64,000 nt of DNA from Parus major. Taxonomy: Eukaryota > Chordata > Aves > Passeriformes > Paridae. Made by a program: the position numbers and the translations under genes. Positions 26,401-40,432 of the stretch are shown here, piece by piece. The stretch's first letter is position 1, and each line of letters opens with the position of its first letter. Under the pieces are notes generated by a model. It ran no database searches. It was given only the letters and a program-made list of their open reading frames with translations, and was not told where the DNA came from. The stretch is taken from the NCBI RefSeq assembly GCF_001522545.3, contig NC_031769.1, positions 70,759,814-70,823,813 of the forward strand, in the 5' to 3' direction.

Positions 26401-29400
26401 CTGTTGTAAATTTAACACCTTGATGAAAAGTAACATTTTTTTATAACTCAAGATCATTGACATTTACTTCACCTTCTTCTGAACCAATTGTGACTTTATA
26501 GATTCATAACAAAAAAATCACCATAGAAAACAATGCATAATATTCTCCTGTTCACTTTGAGGGATAATACATTCATTCTTGCACTTATTTAACAATACAG
26601 TTATTAAGATGCATTTTCTTCTTACTAACTTGTTCACAATCTTCCTCTGCTGGCAGACAGCCTGTATCTTTCAAGCTTTCCTATTTCTGCACAGGATGAC
26701 TTAAAAACAAATTTCACATTTGACCTGAGGAATACACAGTGACTTTTTCCTTCCAAAAGGAATAAGAATGCCAAATTAAGAGAATAGTTACTTGACTTTC
26801 CCAGAAAAACAGGTTTCTGTTCAGGGTATTATTCTTGCCCCTTAAGGCAGAGATAATAATCAGTCATTCAGACAACTAACCTATTTTCTCAGGTTACTTC
26901 CTTTCCTGCTTTTTATCAGAACATCTTAGAAATATTTAATGTAACAAATACTGTTAAGATTTTTTTCAGGCTAAGCCTAAAATTTTGTCAGCTGTGGTCA
27001 TATGCCTTGAAGTGTAGGAGGTCTTCCAACAGTGTCCCAGACACTTTATCATGAGCATATGGTTATCAAATCAATGTCTATGTGGGAATTTTTACTTTGT
27101 GAGAAAAAAAAAAAAAATGCTTTAACTCCAGAATGCAGGTTTTTTGGTTTTTTTTTTATTAGAATCTACAAAATAAAGGTGCCACATTCATTCCCAGACA
27201 CATTCATCTTTCCCTTTAGATATCTATTTAAATTATTTAAAATATTATCGTAGCTTGTGATGCTAAATCACCTGTCTCTTGTGCCAAGAGTACATATTTG
27301 GGGGTTTTAAATATGAGCATGTGACATTTAGGAAGATAGATTGAAACAATATCAAATCTTCTGTAAGGTTTGTCTCCCAAGGTTTGTTCAATATCTAATA
27401 AATACTTAATGCAGAAACTGAGATGTCAGTACAGAACAACGAAAATTTGTCTGTCTTTTTAAAATACTAAATAGTTTTAAATCTGTGAAATTACTTCAAC
27501 TCTCCTCTGATTAACTAATTATTTATTGAAATATTTAGAACTATTTTGTTTGCTTTGTTGCATCCTTGCATCCAAAGAAGTACTCCACGATGACAACAAT
27601 AAAATGAAAATAGTTCACTGGAATTGATTAATAGAAGAAATCTAGTTCATTTTTATAACTCCTATAATATTCCTACAGCAGTAAATTATGTTCTCAGCTA
27701 TGTAACTATCTATCCAAAGTAATTTAGGTAACCATATACAACCACACGTTGGACCAACATCTTTGTCAGTGTGTCTAAATATGTTCCAATACACAAATAA
27801 GAGGTAAGAAACCATTTCTTCTAAGCACAAAACTTTTAGAAACCAATAAAACTCCCTCCAGATCCTGCTGTTTTATGCAAAGATTTTTCTTTAATTATGC
27901 TGGCCCCAGTAGAGTCCCAGATAGCTAGCTCAATTAATATGAACTATTAGCAATTTCTTAGAGGGAAAAGGCAGAGGAGAATAATCAGTATTTAGAACTC
28001 TCATATTGTTTCATAAGCAGAAAACAACCTACTAAAGGTGTTTCATTACAACCACCCTCTTAATTACTTTAATTAAAAAAAAAAAAAGTTGAACAGCAGT
28101 GGTTCAGAATAAACCATTAAAAAACCTGAACAGCTTGCCTTTTACCAAATTATCTACCCTGTTACATGACGCTTTAGCTGACACTTTACATCTTGCCAAG
28201 CATCCTCCGTGAGATTTCCCCAAAGGCTTGAAACCTTAAAGGATTCTGTGACAGCAAAAGCAATCAGCAGTGAATCACAGTTGAGTTGGCACCTTCCAAC
28301 ACCCTGGAAGTGTGACAAGTCCATAAGTTCCCCATGTTGTCTTGGAAAGCTGCCAGTGACATGATTGCTACTTATTGTCAGGAGATTCATAAGGAAGCTC
28401 CAATCTTTCCACCAGTTTAGAGAGCCAATAGGGAGTCAGAAATCACTCCACAAGATCTTTCAGAACCTCAATAATATTGTTTTGACTGACCTAATTAAGC
28501 CATCATAAAGCAATACTGTCGATACGGCTGAAGCAGAAATATACTATCACAACACAAACATTTTCATAGCGTCTTCCTTTAAAAAAAAAAGGGGATAGAG
28601 TTTTAATATGGAAAGAAAACCAGCAGTTAAAGGAATCCATGGCTTCCTCTGAATAGCCCAGTGTGAAAACAAATCATAGTATGTGTACTTGCTTTACTTC
28701 AGTATTATAGCAAGTAAATATATTTTATTTTAAGTTAAAAGTTTGCAAATTCTCTTGGCTTTAAAATACTTCTCCATCCTAGACAGATGCTGATACCTGA
28801 ACTATAGTAATTCCTTAGGGTCTCAAGTTTTCAGATGTCCTACTTTTCATTTAACATTTTTGAGCAGGAAATAAAATAAATTCAATCTAAAGGTAAAAGT
28901 TTCAAGGTCCTGAAGAAACTTCAACAGATAACTCATGTTGAGTTAAGGTACCAAATGTTTGAGAGTCATTAAAGGACATAAAAGTGAAATAGAAGATATT
29001 GCAATATTTATTTTTTTTTGTGAACTAAGTTTTTGAACTTATTTAATGGAAACTCTGATGCAAATATTGTTTTATCAGATAATTGAGAGAACTTTTTTAA
29101 CATTTGAAGTCAGAGTTCAAATGGCTCTTTCAACAAAATGAAAACAAAGGAAAAATGCTTGAACAGTTATTTTGTGGTGCGTTTTCTTTTTTTGGGGTTT
29201 TTTTGAGGTTTTTTTTTTAATGGCCAAATACATAACAATTAAGTCTGGTCTGTTTTAGCTTCTGCTTCAGATTCAATCCAGTGCATCAACCTTTACTTAT
29301 GTTAGTACAATACTGACATTCTATATAATAAAAGGTCCAAAAAAAATGTGGATGAAACCTCACCACATCTTATAATTTTCTTTTAGATTAACTTGATTGG

Positions 29401-32400
29401 AGAACTAGTATAGTTTGGGTATTTTGATGCAGATTGCTTACAGATTTTCCTTCCCCTTTGTGTTTTGCTGTATTAGATGCCATATTAGAAGTGTAATCTG
29501 TTTTCTCTTCTGAGAACATGCTTTGAAACATTTCAACACTATGCTGTAACTCCTCAAATATATTTGTGTCTTCAGTAAACCAAAACTGAAACTGTAAGAC
29601 TTACAGACTCTCATTTTCTTGTGATATAATTTTCCTAGAATGCCAATTTGCCCTTGTTTCTCTGTGCACACCATAGAAGAAGTAAATTATTCCATTATCT
29701 CAGTGATTTAAAATATTTGAGGTATGTTGAAGAAAAATCTTGCCTGTGACTGTATTTGAGAGACTATGCCTAACTTTAGCAAATTTAAAAAAATGACTCT
29801 GTCAATTAAAAAATATTTTTCTATAAAAATACTTTATATAAGTGGTTTCTGTTTGAATTTTTGTAAGAATAGGAGACACAGAAAAAAAACCCTAAATGCA
29901 TCTCCACAAATCCTTGTAATTTGTCAGTTCATCTAGCAGATTCAATGCGCTTTCTTAAGCGCATCGAGGAAAAATTTGATATCACTGGAATTGAGTTATC
30001 ATTATGACTAAGCCCTATTTCCCTTATCTCCTTATGCCCAAACCAGTGAACAACACAATACTACTTCTTTGACAATGTTCAGTTAGTGCTAACTTATTAT
30101 TGCAAGTCACTTGCACCAGTAAAAGCATGATCATCAAATCCAAATTCTGCAAATGTATTAGAGAACGAGTTAAGCTGTTCTAATTGGGAAATATAATAAA
30201 TTGCCCAAATATATGCTTTACATAGGTGTTTTATATTAATTTACTCTTTAATAATTTAATTATTTTACTCTTTAATAACATCATAGAAAGTATGACACAT
30301 TTCTACATAAGCATCTTTTTTGAGGCCCATCTAAGTTTCTGTTAATTCCTTATATTTTTATATATCTATCACAAGGCCTACAAGTAGAAATACCTTGTCT
30401 ATTCCATAGTAAGATGGTTTCTTTCCCTAGACACATTATTTAAGAAAATAGAGTGAGTGAATCACAGAGCCTTAGCCACCTGGTTTGTTGGTATTTTTTA
30501 CTTTTAGTCTGGGACACCCTAATATCATGACAGTTACAATGACAATTTTCATCCTCTTGCTTATGAAATAGGAAGTACTTCCTACACCTGGGCCTGACTA
30601 CCACATGGGATAGCTTTATCTTTCCATTGTAACAAAGGGGTAACAGGACCTTGAATTAGAAATCACCAGCCGGTCGTGTTTAACTGGTCATATGAATAAT
30701 TCATTCCTGTTCCACAGAGAATAGAACCCAGACAAGAAATCCTGGCACATTCATAAGAGAATCATGAATGGTGACATGTGAATATCAAAATAATAATACT
30801 TATGGATTTGTTTTGTATTTGGAAAATAATTGTTATTATTTTCACAGGTCAATAATTTTGAGTTTTGCTGATATTAACAAAAAGGTAATTGTTTTACAAG
30901 GCTGAGCTCCTGGGTGTCAAACTGAACTGAGCGTTAAAACAGGTAATATCTGGAATTCACAGTCTGTGCCACAGTATCACAATATTAAATCTTGCTGTTA
31001 CTAGTGTCAGAACTGACCTTTGTCCAATACTCAGAAATGGACTGCCAACTTCATTCCAAGTTGGAAACAAATTATTTTTTATTGTTTTTATTCTTTTTTA
31101 ATGTTTCTTTTGGAAACAAAACACCCATCTCCTTATTGAGAATTAATAATTTAGATTTTACATGCTTTATAATATATTTCTAAAGCATGAAGGTTTTCTA
31201 GTTTAACTCGTGTTGTTCTATACTGCTGGCTTGACTGCATTTGGGAAAAGAGCATGCTTAGATTTAGAGACAAACTGCTTTTCAGGGACCAACCAAACAT
31301 CTTGTGGTATATATCTCATTGTCAAGAAAGTAGGAGAGTTAAGAGTCCAGGATGGGCTGAAAAAATACATTTCCATGGATATTCACAGCTATATAGATAT
31401 ATTTTTTAATGTCAGTGATAATATTCATGAAATTGCATTGCAATCACGTTTTATATTTTATCAAATTTTTTAATAAATGTTAGATTGTCTGTAGCTTTCC
31501 AAATTGGTAAAATACAAGAAAGATGTCACAATTATATGCTTTTAAGTATATATTAAAGGTTAGACTAAGAAAATTAATAAAAAACTCATAATAATTAGAT
31601 TTTCAGAAGTACTTTTCCATGTATTTTATGTGTCCTATATACCAATACACATGACAGATCCAGGAAGGGATGTTGCAGTGCTTCACTATAAAGTTAGATC
31701 TTAAATATAGCTAGGTGAATAGTTTAGATAAATCCAAAGAAGTAGAAGTTTTAAATATCATAACATTTTAAATTGATTAACAGAATTCAGCCTGAAGCCA
31801 ATTGCAGGATCAAGGCACTTTTAACTTAGGCAATTTTCAAAAGGGCTTTTACATCTTGCCCTTTGCTTTCTATTTTAAACACTCACATGCAATTCTTTGG
31901 TAAAATGAAGGAAAAAGTTCTTTAATATGCCTGTGTGTTTAATATAAATATTTCACAGAAGCTTATATCTAAATTTATTGTAAGCTAAATAGCAGTGGAG
32001 TACCAATAGTTGTCCAGTACAAATTGTCCTGTCCTTCCCTATTAAGTTTCTGGTAATAAAAATAGGAGAATATGTTTGACAGATATTAATAAACACATCA
32101 ACATATCACAGTCACTTCAATGATGTTTTTGACTTAAGTTATCCTCTATAAATGCACCTGGATCTTGTACACAGGTAAGAGGAGCATCTACTTTTAAGCT
32201 TACATGTGTTCACAATGCCTTTCTACTAGTTTTATCAGTAACTGTTTTTGAAAACTTCAAGAAACTTAATTATTGGGTTTTTATTGAATTGAAAAGTTTT
32301 AATTTATTGAGACAGAAAACATAAAGTCAAAAAGTCTTTTGAATATATGCAATTTCTATTAAACAGAAATATGTTCAACAAGAATTATTTTGCAATTGTC

Positions 32401-35400
32401 TAATTTTTCAGTCTTTCTTTACTTATTCCATGTTAAAAAGAAAATAGTGCATGAAAATTCATTTATTGTATGAATTAGCTCACAAAAGTAAAATCTGATT
32501 GCATCACTCTGGCAATTACTAATGTGAGGTAGGAAAAATTTATAAAGTATAATAAATAATATATGTGCATTTTTATACGCTTGAGATTAGGCCAACATAC
32601 CACAAGATGGCAGATGAAGGCAGGTAAAGTGTCAAGATGCAGAAAAAGCAACGTTGTGGGTTGGAATAAACAAATGTTTTTGAAATTTCCTTAACTTTTT
32701 ATTATAGGAAAGAAGTTTCAGAAGATAACTTACAAAAAATAGATATTCATGTTCCACTCTTATTGTTCTTGAATAATATTTAGACCCTAGAACTACAGCC
32801 CCTCAGATTCAACATTTAGATTTAGACATACTATTTAATGAAAAATACTCTTTGGAATCAGGAAGTTTTCTCCATTAATCCTCCTAGCTGTAATTTCAGA
32901 AAAGATAATGAGCTCTCTGTGACCATCAAGCCTTGTAATGCACTGGGCACAGATTATGAAAGGTTGGCATTTTGCTTATTTGATGAGAATTTTTAACTCT
33001 ACCTCACCTTCCACAGAAGCATGCTCAACAACTGGGTAAATATGAAAACAATGAATTTTCTCTGATTTCCACTGATGAACTTGTTTCAACCTGCATAGAA
33101 TACATATTAGACTAGAGTATGAGTATGATAGCCTGTGGTTTCACCAAGTGTATCAAGTGTATAGAAAATGAAAATACACAAGGGGCTTTTCTGGTTGATT
33201 CAATAAGTACTTCAGCTTATTAATTCATTTCAGCTGCACTACTGTTTGCAACTCTGAAATCCTACATCTTGGATCAGTGTTTTAAAAATATTTTGTGCAA
33301 GCACAGAAAATGGTCCATAGAGTAATACCCAGTTTTTCAACTTCACTGGGCTGCCTGTCTATTCTGGCATGGGAGAAATTCTGAGCAGAGAACAAATCAG
33401 AAATTAGGATTAAAGTGAAGACATTTGATACAAAATCATAGTAGTCTCAATATTTTAGGAACATTCAACAGAACATATTATATGAGGACTCCTTATTATT
33501 GTACTCTTATGTGACTTACCATAAACCACAGACAGATCTTTCAGCTTTCAAGTGCAGGCTTGACTTGGAACCAAAATCATTGTTTCTCCTCTATCTTTTC
33601 TGCATGACACTCGGTGACTATCTCAATACCTTACTGGATCTATTTTCTGGTTCTTTCATGTAAAAAATGATCATCTTGATCATTTAATCTGAACATTTAA
33701 GAAAGCCTAAAGGACCGAGTTTACTTAAATAGGCAGTACTATATTAATATTAATAGATGTAATCTCTTCTGTTTAAAAACTCATACTTGCAATTTCTAGA
33801 AGAAAAATAAATAGAACTAAAAATTGAATAAGAGTAAAAACTAGATCTTATCTCTGAAAATCATATCACAGCTGACAATTCACACTCATTCATTGCCTAA
33901 CCCTGTGGTGGACACACACTCAAGAATTTTTTGCCATAGGCACTGTACCCTAGGTATCTTCATGTGGTTTTTTGCCCTTTCACTAATCATCCATGGAGGA
34001 TTTATAGCTTTCATTAGACAACTGTTCACTTTAATTGAAAATAAATAAGCTTCTGTAAATTAAAAGACTGAAAAACTGCAATAAACCCTTAAGAATTAAC
34101 ATGAATATCAATAAAATTTACACAAAATCTCTTGCTTCAGGGATGCTTCAGGAGCAAGGAGGTCATCTATTTTCTCTATGGATAAGCATATTTACAGAAC
34201 CAGTAGCTCTTTGTAGACAGTTATCAAAAAAGTACTTTAACAAAGCTAAAGCTGCCACTTGGGGTGGTGAGGCAACTCAAAAGCCAGAAGAATAGACCAG
34301 CTGTCTCAGCTGTAAAGCATATGTAGCTGATAAGTTTTGCAGGTCAAATTAGAGATATCCAGAAAAGAGTTTACCTGCATTCAATTTACTTTAGAGCGAC
34401 AGGCAGTTAGATGAGTCCAGTTTAGTCATGACAGGATATATGCAATCCCATCTTTTTCAGTCAAATAGATGCTGTGGAAAATAAATGCGTGCATATTGGG
34501 TAATATGAAAGATAAGAATAAACTTGATCTGAATGCATAAAGTTAACAACAGTCACAAAAAATTGTAGGTGGGTAGCTGAGGTTAAGAATAACTGGGCAG
34601 CTGTTTTCAGTCATTGAGAAATAAATGTATGCAATAGGAAACATCCAAATACTGCATTAAGCAGGATCTGAGTACATAATCCATCATCAATAACATGTGC
34701 AGGGTTAGCAGGATGAAATATCAAAGCTTTTACAACATAAGGTTGTTTCCTTATTGGCTAGCAACTATATTGCCATTCAGTGTGCAGAAGGGTACGGATA
34801 AAGAACCGTAGCACAAGATCTATGCTGTAAACTGGCTAAGGAAAATTCTGGGATGAGCTGATTGTTACCTGGTGTAACAGCTGAATGCCTGTTCTGATTT
34901 GAGCACTAATTTAGCGTAATATGAAATGGCTCCTGGAAAAGCAAGATCTAAAACAGGTTCTTGTGCAACTCTTTGCAGCTAATGGGTGGGAATGGGAGGT
35001 TTGGTGTCTGTAGAATAACAGCAGTGGTAGGACACTGATTGCTAGTTACACAAGATGACTAGTGGGAAAGATATGAAATATATATGAAATGTACAACTAC
35101 ACATGGCCTAAATTCCCCGATACTTTTAAGCTACTGCATAAAATAATGTTAAAGTGGAAGCACAACAATATGATAACAAAAATATATTTTTTTATTTAGA
35201 ACAAGCTTTCATGAACTAGCTCAGAAATTTCAGTTAAACTTCAAATTTCTGCACTCTTCCTGCACCATTCTACCCCCTCTCAAAGTTGTCTCTTATTGAC
35301 AGCTTTGGTTTGAGAGCCAGAATTAATTTTTCTTTTTAATTCCAGCAGATGCCATAATTTTCTTTTTGATTAAATATTGATTTATTTTTTAAAATCAAGG

Positions 35401-36779
35401 ATTGTAGCTTTCATAGCTTTCTAAAGGCAAAAATGCAACTACACTGAAACAAATGCAAGCAAGATTCCATGAGCAGATGACGATGAACAAAAGAAAGCAT
35501 TGTCAACTGAACACAATAGCAACAAGAGGGGGAAAAGAATTACCAAAACCATTACTTTGCCTTGCAGATCTGTTTTCTTCTGTTATTTGTATTAATAAAT
35601 TAATATTGAATGAAGATTCATTTCCTCTGCATCTCTAGATTAATTTAAATGTAGAAGCAACAGTTTCTTTCACTTATCAACAACTAGAATGAAGGGGAAG
35701 CATCTGATTTTGCAGTTGTTCCAAGTAATTTAAAATGCAGTGGACTGTGTCCTAGTAATAAAAAAATCCTGTTATGAGAGATTTCCCTTAATTTTCCATA
35801 ATAGTCTCAAAATCTTAGAGCAAATAAACAGAAATTAAGGCAAAATAAACAGCTTTTTTGGGTAAAAGACTCCTGTCAGAAGACATATAGAGTGTTTATT
35901 GATATTGTCATTAATGGCTAAAGTATTTTAGTAACTTCATCAGAAAAACTGACTACTTTGAAGGATATCTTATAAGCTGATAAATTAGTGCCCAGAATTC
36001 TAGGGAATTTTCAGTAAGAACTGAATTTTTCGCTCTTGTTTCCAAAGACAAAGCAGTATTTGTTTAAAAATATCCTCCCCTAGCATAGCCAATATACAAG
36101 TATACTACCTAAAAAGTATATTTAGGAAGCCTTAAGTGTTTGTTAAAGGATGGAACACAAAGTCTTCACTCAATAAGGCAGGAGGAAAAAGACATGAAGA
36201 AAGAAGAGTGAGGAAAATGTAATATCATCCCAGTAATACTGAAAGAAATAAACATGAATGAAAACTAAGTTGAAATGTCATATTTTGTCAAGAAGTCTTA
36301 TTTGTCATAACCTGAATTTTCAAGATATTCATGTGCTGCTTGTAAGTTATCATGCAGTGTTAGAAGCTGATATCAAAAAATGTAAGTCTACAGAAAACCT
36401 TTTCTCTATCACTTTTGCCTCCAGAAAAGTTTAGAATAAAAAGGAATTTTATTCACAACAGCTATCTAACTATGTGAAATACAGCACACAACCTGCTTTT
36501 TCTTACCCATGTAATACTAATGAGTTCATTAAAAAAGTGTAATTGCTCCTGTAAAGTTTTAGGAGAGGAGAATTTATTGCTTGTAGAACTTAAATGATGA
36601 CAACAGATGTATTTCTCATTATGAGTGCAGTTATACGAACAATCATACTGTTATTGTTGAATAGCTTTTCTCAATGACTAATAATAACATATTCTTTCAT
36701 TTCATGTACTTCTATGTCTATGAAAAAATGTCATTCATTGAACCAAATTTTATCCCTCACTATAAAATAAGAAATTGAG
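23441..36779. other. Long single-copy non-coding stretch
   Basis: Over 13 kb I find no gene and no clear transposon. T/G-rich low-complexity tracts occur at about 25238-25276 and 29181-29219. A hairpin with perfect 8-base arms is at 29945-29964, and a 14-base direct repeat 'ttactctttaataa' is at 30241 and 30265. The segment 28150-28540 is less AT-biased and free of low complexity, but nothing in it identifies a function. Open frames are all under about 100 codons. Confidence 0.55.
29945..29964. repeat. Perfect 8-base-arm hairpin
   Basis: The sequence atgcgctt-tctt-aagcgcat forms perfect arms around a 4-base loop and carries two GCGC motifs in an AT-rich, CpG-poor region. It is not part of a repeat that I recognise. 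Chance occurrence is possible at this length. Confidence 0.7.
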
Positions 36780-37240
36780 GACATCAGGGGCAACAAGAAG
36801 GGCTCCTACCACTCCCACCAGTGTTCAAAGGCTGAACAAGGAAAATGTGGGTCTGTAGCTAAATGTAGCAGGTGATTTCAGGTCAGTGGACACAAGGAGG
36901 GATATTGTAACCTGGATATGTGGGCAACATGATCAATAAAAATGCAGTTGGGACAATCTGGGTCAGAGGACAATGGTAAGTGGCTTGTACTGCACCCAGG
37001 GATCAGCAAGAAGTGGAGTGCCACAGAGGTCTGTCCAGGGAGGAGGCCATGGGCTCCTCCTGCATTGTTGGCACAATTGCAGTTGATATGCATGTGGAGG
37101 AAGAGAGACATGCTTAAAAAGGTATTGCACAGAAGACCAAGACAGGCTGGAAGACAACAGGTCATTCAGTTCTGCAAGGATGAAATGTACCCATGGAGGG
37201 AATGAGAAATAAATTGAACAATGAGAAAATAGTAGACTGA
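36780..37240 (+). pseudogene. Decayed CR1 LINE coding sequence (ORF2, reverse-transcriptase part)
   Basis: The text 'gaaaatgtgggtctgtagc' at 36840, followed by 'taaatgtagcaggtgatttc', matches the CR1 ORF2 linker between endonuclease and reverse transcriptase (protein flavour GPLLNGAGDL). At about 37015, 'agtggagtgccacagaggtc' encodes SGVPQRSV, corresponding to the conserved SGVPQGSVLGP motif of the CR1 reverse transcriptase. Near 37130, one frame reads EDQDRLEDNRS, resembling the DLDRLERW segment further downstream. The motifs lie closer together than in an intact element and in different frames, so there are internal deletions and frameshifts. The catalytic YADD box is not seen. Non-functional; the open frames on either strand here are artefacts of the remnant. 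Confidence 0.75.
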
Positions 37241-39789
37241 AGTTGCTTGGGCAGCTGCAGTGTGGATACAGGAACAGTGAGAGACCCCAAAGTTGGTGAT
37301 GTCAGGTTGTCAGCACCTAAAATCTCTGATGCCTGAGTACAGTCATTAACGCCCCTCTGGTGCCACAGATAACCTGTGAAGACATCCTTTTGATCAAGGA
37401 GATGTATACCTACCAGAATGGAGGGAGAACAGTGTGAGATTCGCTGTATGGTCTATGATAACACACCCGAAACGGTCTGTTCTGGAGCTGAAATGGCATC
37501 ATTTACCCAACTTTACAGCAGTAGGCATCTGTAGAACTCTTATGCCTTATTGGGGGTTTACTGATTAGAGGATCAACACCAAAGTACTAAATAAAGCATG
37601 CTTGGTAATCAGTGGTTTCCTCAGTGGTAGATTTATTTTTAAATGCCCCAAATTAAGAAGGCCCACTCAAGAAGCACAGGCCTTGGGCATGTACTAACAA
37701 GATGGGCAGCAACATGTGTTGGTTGTAGTTCCAGCCCAGGTCATCATATCAATCAGTGGCCAAAAGATCCAAAATATGAGGAAGACTAGATCTCTTGGGT
37801 TACTGAAACCCCAACAGACAATGAATTCTGAAAATAAATTCATCTCTCCTACTGACAGAACTTGTAAAACAAAAGCAAGATGATAAGATACTGCTTGAAG
37901 TCCATCCAGATGGGGGAGCTGACACCTGCAAAAGGCCTAAACACTCTAAGTTGTAGAAGCAATGACACTGAAAATATCCTTTAAAGATGCTCAGGAGCAT
38001 CAGCTGCCCTAACTACATCTGTACTGACTTCTGGGTGCTAGTTAATACAGTATGAAAATGCCTCAAAGATTGGAATTGTAGTAATAGGAAGCAGAACAAT
38101 TAAAGTAATATAATGGCTGCTCAGAAGAGCTGTACTTTAGTAGGCAACTTAATGCATGCATCACAAACACAAAGGAACTCAAGAAGAGAAGCACACCAAT
38201 AAAGCTGATAAGTTAGCCTGACATGGCATGAGAGCATGAAGGAATTTTTAGCCTGATGGAGCCCAGGAAACTACTGGGCATTCTGGCTTCTTACTGAGCC
38301 AGGAAATGCAGCTTGCATTGAATAGCACAAGCAGTCAGTGAAATACCTATGGAATGATACAACACATGCAGAAAGTACCAGTGAAGCCAGGAGTTGAGGG
38401 TGATAATACAGCCAGCAGGGCAAGGCCCCACCCCATGGTACCTGGACAAGGCAAGCAGTGCAGAAACACAGGAGGCAGCCAGGTTGAACCAAGAGCCTAG
38501 ATGTCCACTCAGTTTCACAGCAATATGGTCAGAAGTCAGTCTGAGGAACACAGCCAGGATCACGTCTGGTGAGGATAACTGGGATCACACACAGCTCAGC
38601 GATCACTCGACAAGTCCATGTAATGGGACAGGTCTGAAGCCAACTTGGGAAGCCAGTCCACAGGTCAGGGTCAAAATCAGCAGCATCTCTGGCTGGCAAT
38701 AAATATGGCTATGGCTGAGATGGAAACAGATTCACCCTCCAGCTGAGCTTAAATGGGACTGTGGCCCAGGCAGGGCACGTGGCTGGGAGGCCCCAGGTAA
38801 GTTTGGTCAGGGCTATAAGGTCCATTAGCACCCCAGGGCCCTGATGGAGGAGGAAAGAAGTACCTTTAAATTGTTTTCAACTACAGCTTTTGCAGTGGCA
38901 ATGTTTAGAACCTTTGATGACCCCGTGTCGATAGATGTGTATGGTGTTAGTGCCTGTAACTTGGTTCCCAGGGAGAGGTGGGGTGAAAACACAGCCACTT
39001 TATCTGAATAGATATGCACAGGGTTGCAATGAGAGATCCCTGCAGTCTTGAAGGAAGAACAGAATTAATAACATGTGTATTAAGATGATGATGATGTTAA
39101 AAATAAGGTTTATAATGGATGCATATTCAAAGATGTTTTAAATACGTTCTACTTGAGAAGGAATGCACTGGGCATGACTAGAGCACAGCAGCTGGGCCTG
39201 GAGCTGCCCTTAGCCAGTCACATCCCATTCCAGCTGGCTCTGGCACTGCCCAGTGCCAGCCAAACCTGTGGCATATGGCACCTCTGTGCAAGCATGCCTG
39301 AGAGAGAGCAGCATTTGGGGCCAGGGGAGGTACAGAAGAAGTGGAGAGGAAAACAGAATGCATGAAAGAGGACATTGTTGAGGACATGGATGGAAACATG
39401 CTTGTGGAAGAAGGCATTCCATGACAAAGGAGATGCAGCTCACAGGTGACCCACACCAGGCCTAATTTAGGTGGTTTTTGGCACAGCCAGGACCCTGGGA
39501 AAGACTATAGACCCTGCCAGATCAGAGGCAAATGAAGCAGCAGCAAGGACTGGAAGAGTAAAACAAGATACCTGGGAGTGGCAGACAGTATTACACTTGT
39601 GACCCAGCCTGTCACTTCGCTGAAGAGACTGGGAAACAATGACTGCAATGCATGGTGACACAAAGGGAAACAGAGATTGGGAAGTTAAGAGTACAGGTAT
39701 TCTGTTGCAATCCAAAATAAAAGCCTCTCTGAGCTCCTCAGAGACAGAAAAGAATTAAAATATATTAAACCATAGATATAGAGTGAAAG
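37241..39789. other. GC-richer, unassigned probable repeat-derived block
   Basis: This 2.5 kb lies between a CR1 remnant and a probable LTR and is noticeably richer in G+C than the surrounding 10 kb, especially 38390-38850 and 39150-39720. Parts look repeat-like, for example 'agtccacaggtcagggtc' near 38655, and a possible polyadenylation signal AATAAA lies near 39716 ahead of 'gcctctctgagctcctcaga'. Open frames at 38394-38702 (+), 38291-38563 (-), 39178-39456 (-) and 39467-39715 (-) show no gag, protease, polymerase or envelope motif that I recognise. It may be ERV or LTR sequence too eroded to place, or unique DNA. Confidence 0.4.
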
Positions 39790-40432
39790 TGTAGGTTTTA
39801 GTTTTAAGTAGGTAAAAATTTAGCTTAAGTACCGTAAGAGTCTGTGTTAGCTAGTGAAAAGCCTTATTGTCCAGTTTAAAGTTCAGTGATAATACCCTTC
39901 ACAAAGTCAAATTAGCTCTAGACGTAATGAAAATATAGTTTGCTTTCTTGGATAGAACAGATAAGACTACTCACGTAAACAGATAATACCCTATATGTAT
40001 GATTTAGGTAAAAAGAACATTGCTTTCACATGTTAGAGTTAAGCTCAGATTGGCGTAGAAAGTATTGTTTTAGAAGCGTGTTTTTAGCTGATAGGATGAT
40101 TTATGAATTTAATGCACTGTATTGGGGATTAAAAAAAAAATCTGAAAAAGAACAGCATCATCATCATCACCACCAACTGCTTTTGCAGCCCAAGATAACA
40201 GAGCTCCACACCGAGAAGCTGCTGCCCCAAACACCGGGACCTTGTACCAGAGAGCTGCTGCTCAGAACTCAGGACTTTATGCCAAAGCTTCTAGTAAGGA
40301 TTTTAACTTTCTAAAATCTTTGCCTTTGAGGCTGATGCTTTTATACAATAAATACCTTTCTAGCAACCATCAACTGCTCATGTCTCTTTGAGACCTGGAA
40401 ATATTCCTGGAATCCCTGTTGAAGTGTTGACA
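39790..40432 (+). mobile_element. Probable endogenous retrovirus LTR, sense
   Basis: The segment can be bounded by TG ('tgtaggttttagttttaag', 39790) and CA ('gaagtgttgaca', ending 40432), about 643 bases. It carries a canonical AATAAA at 40347-40352, some 80 bases before the end, as expected for the R/U5 part of an LTR. The 3' part ('gtctctttgagacctggaa', 'atattcctggaatccctg') reads like a U5 region. A (CAT)n-like run lies at about 40155. The flanks do not give a matching 4-6 base duplication, and no primer-binding site or polypurine tract is evident beside it. It is therefore a solo LTR at best, or the boundaries are off. The open frame 40030-40314 lies inside it and is not a gene. Confidence 0.55.
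40347..40352 (+). promoter_or_regulatory. AATAAA polyadenylation signal in the probable LTR
   Basis: A canonical hexamer sits about 80 bases before the presumed LTR end, the position expected for retroviral 3' processing. Its activity is not testable from sequence. Confidence 0.5.
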
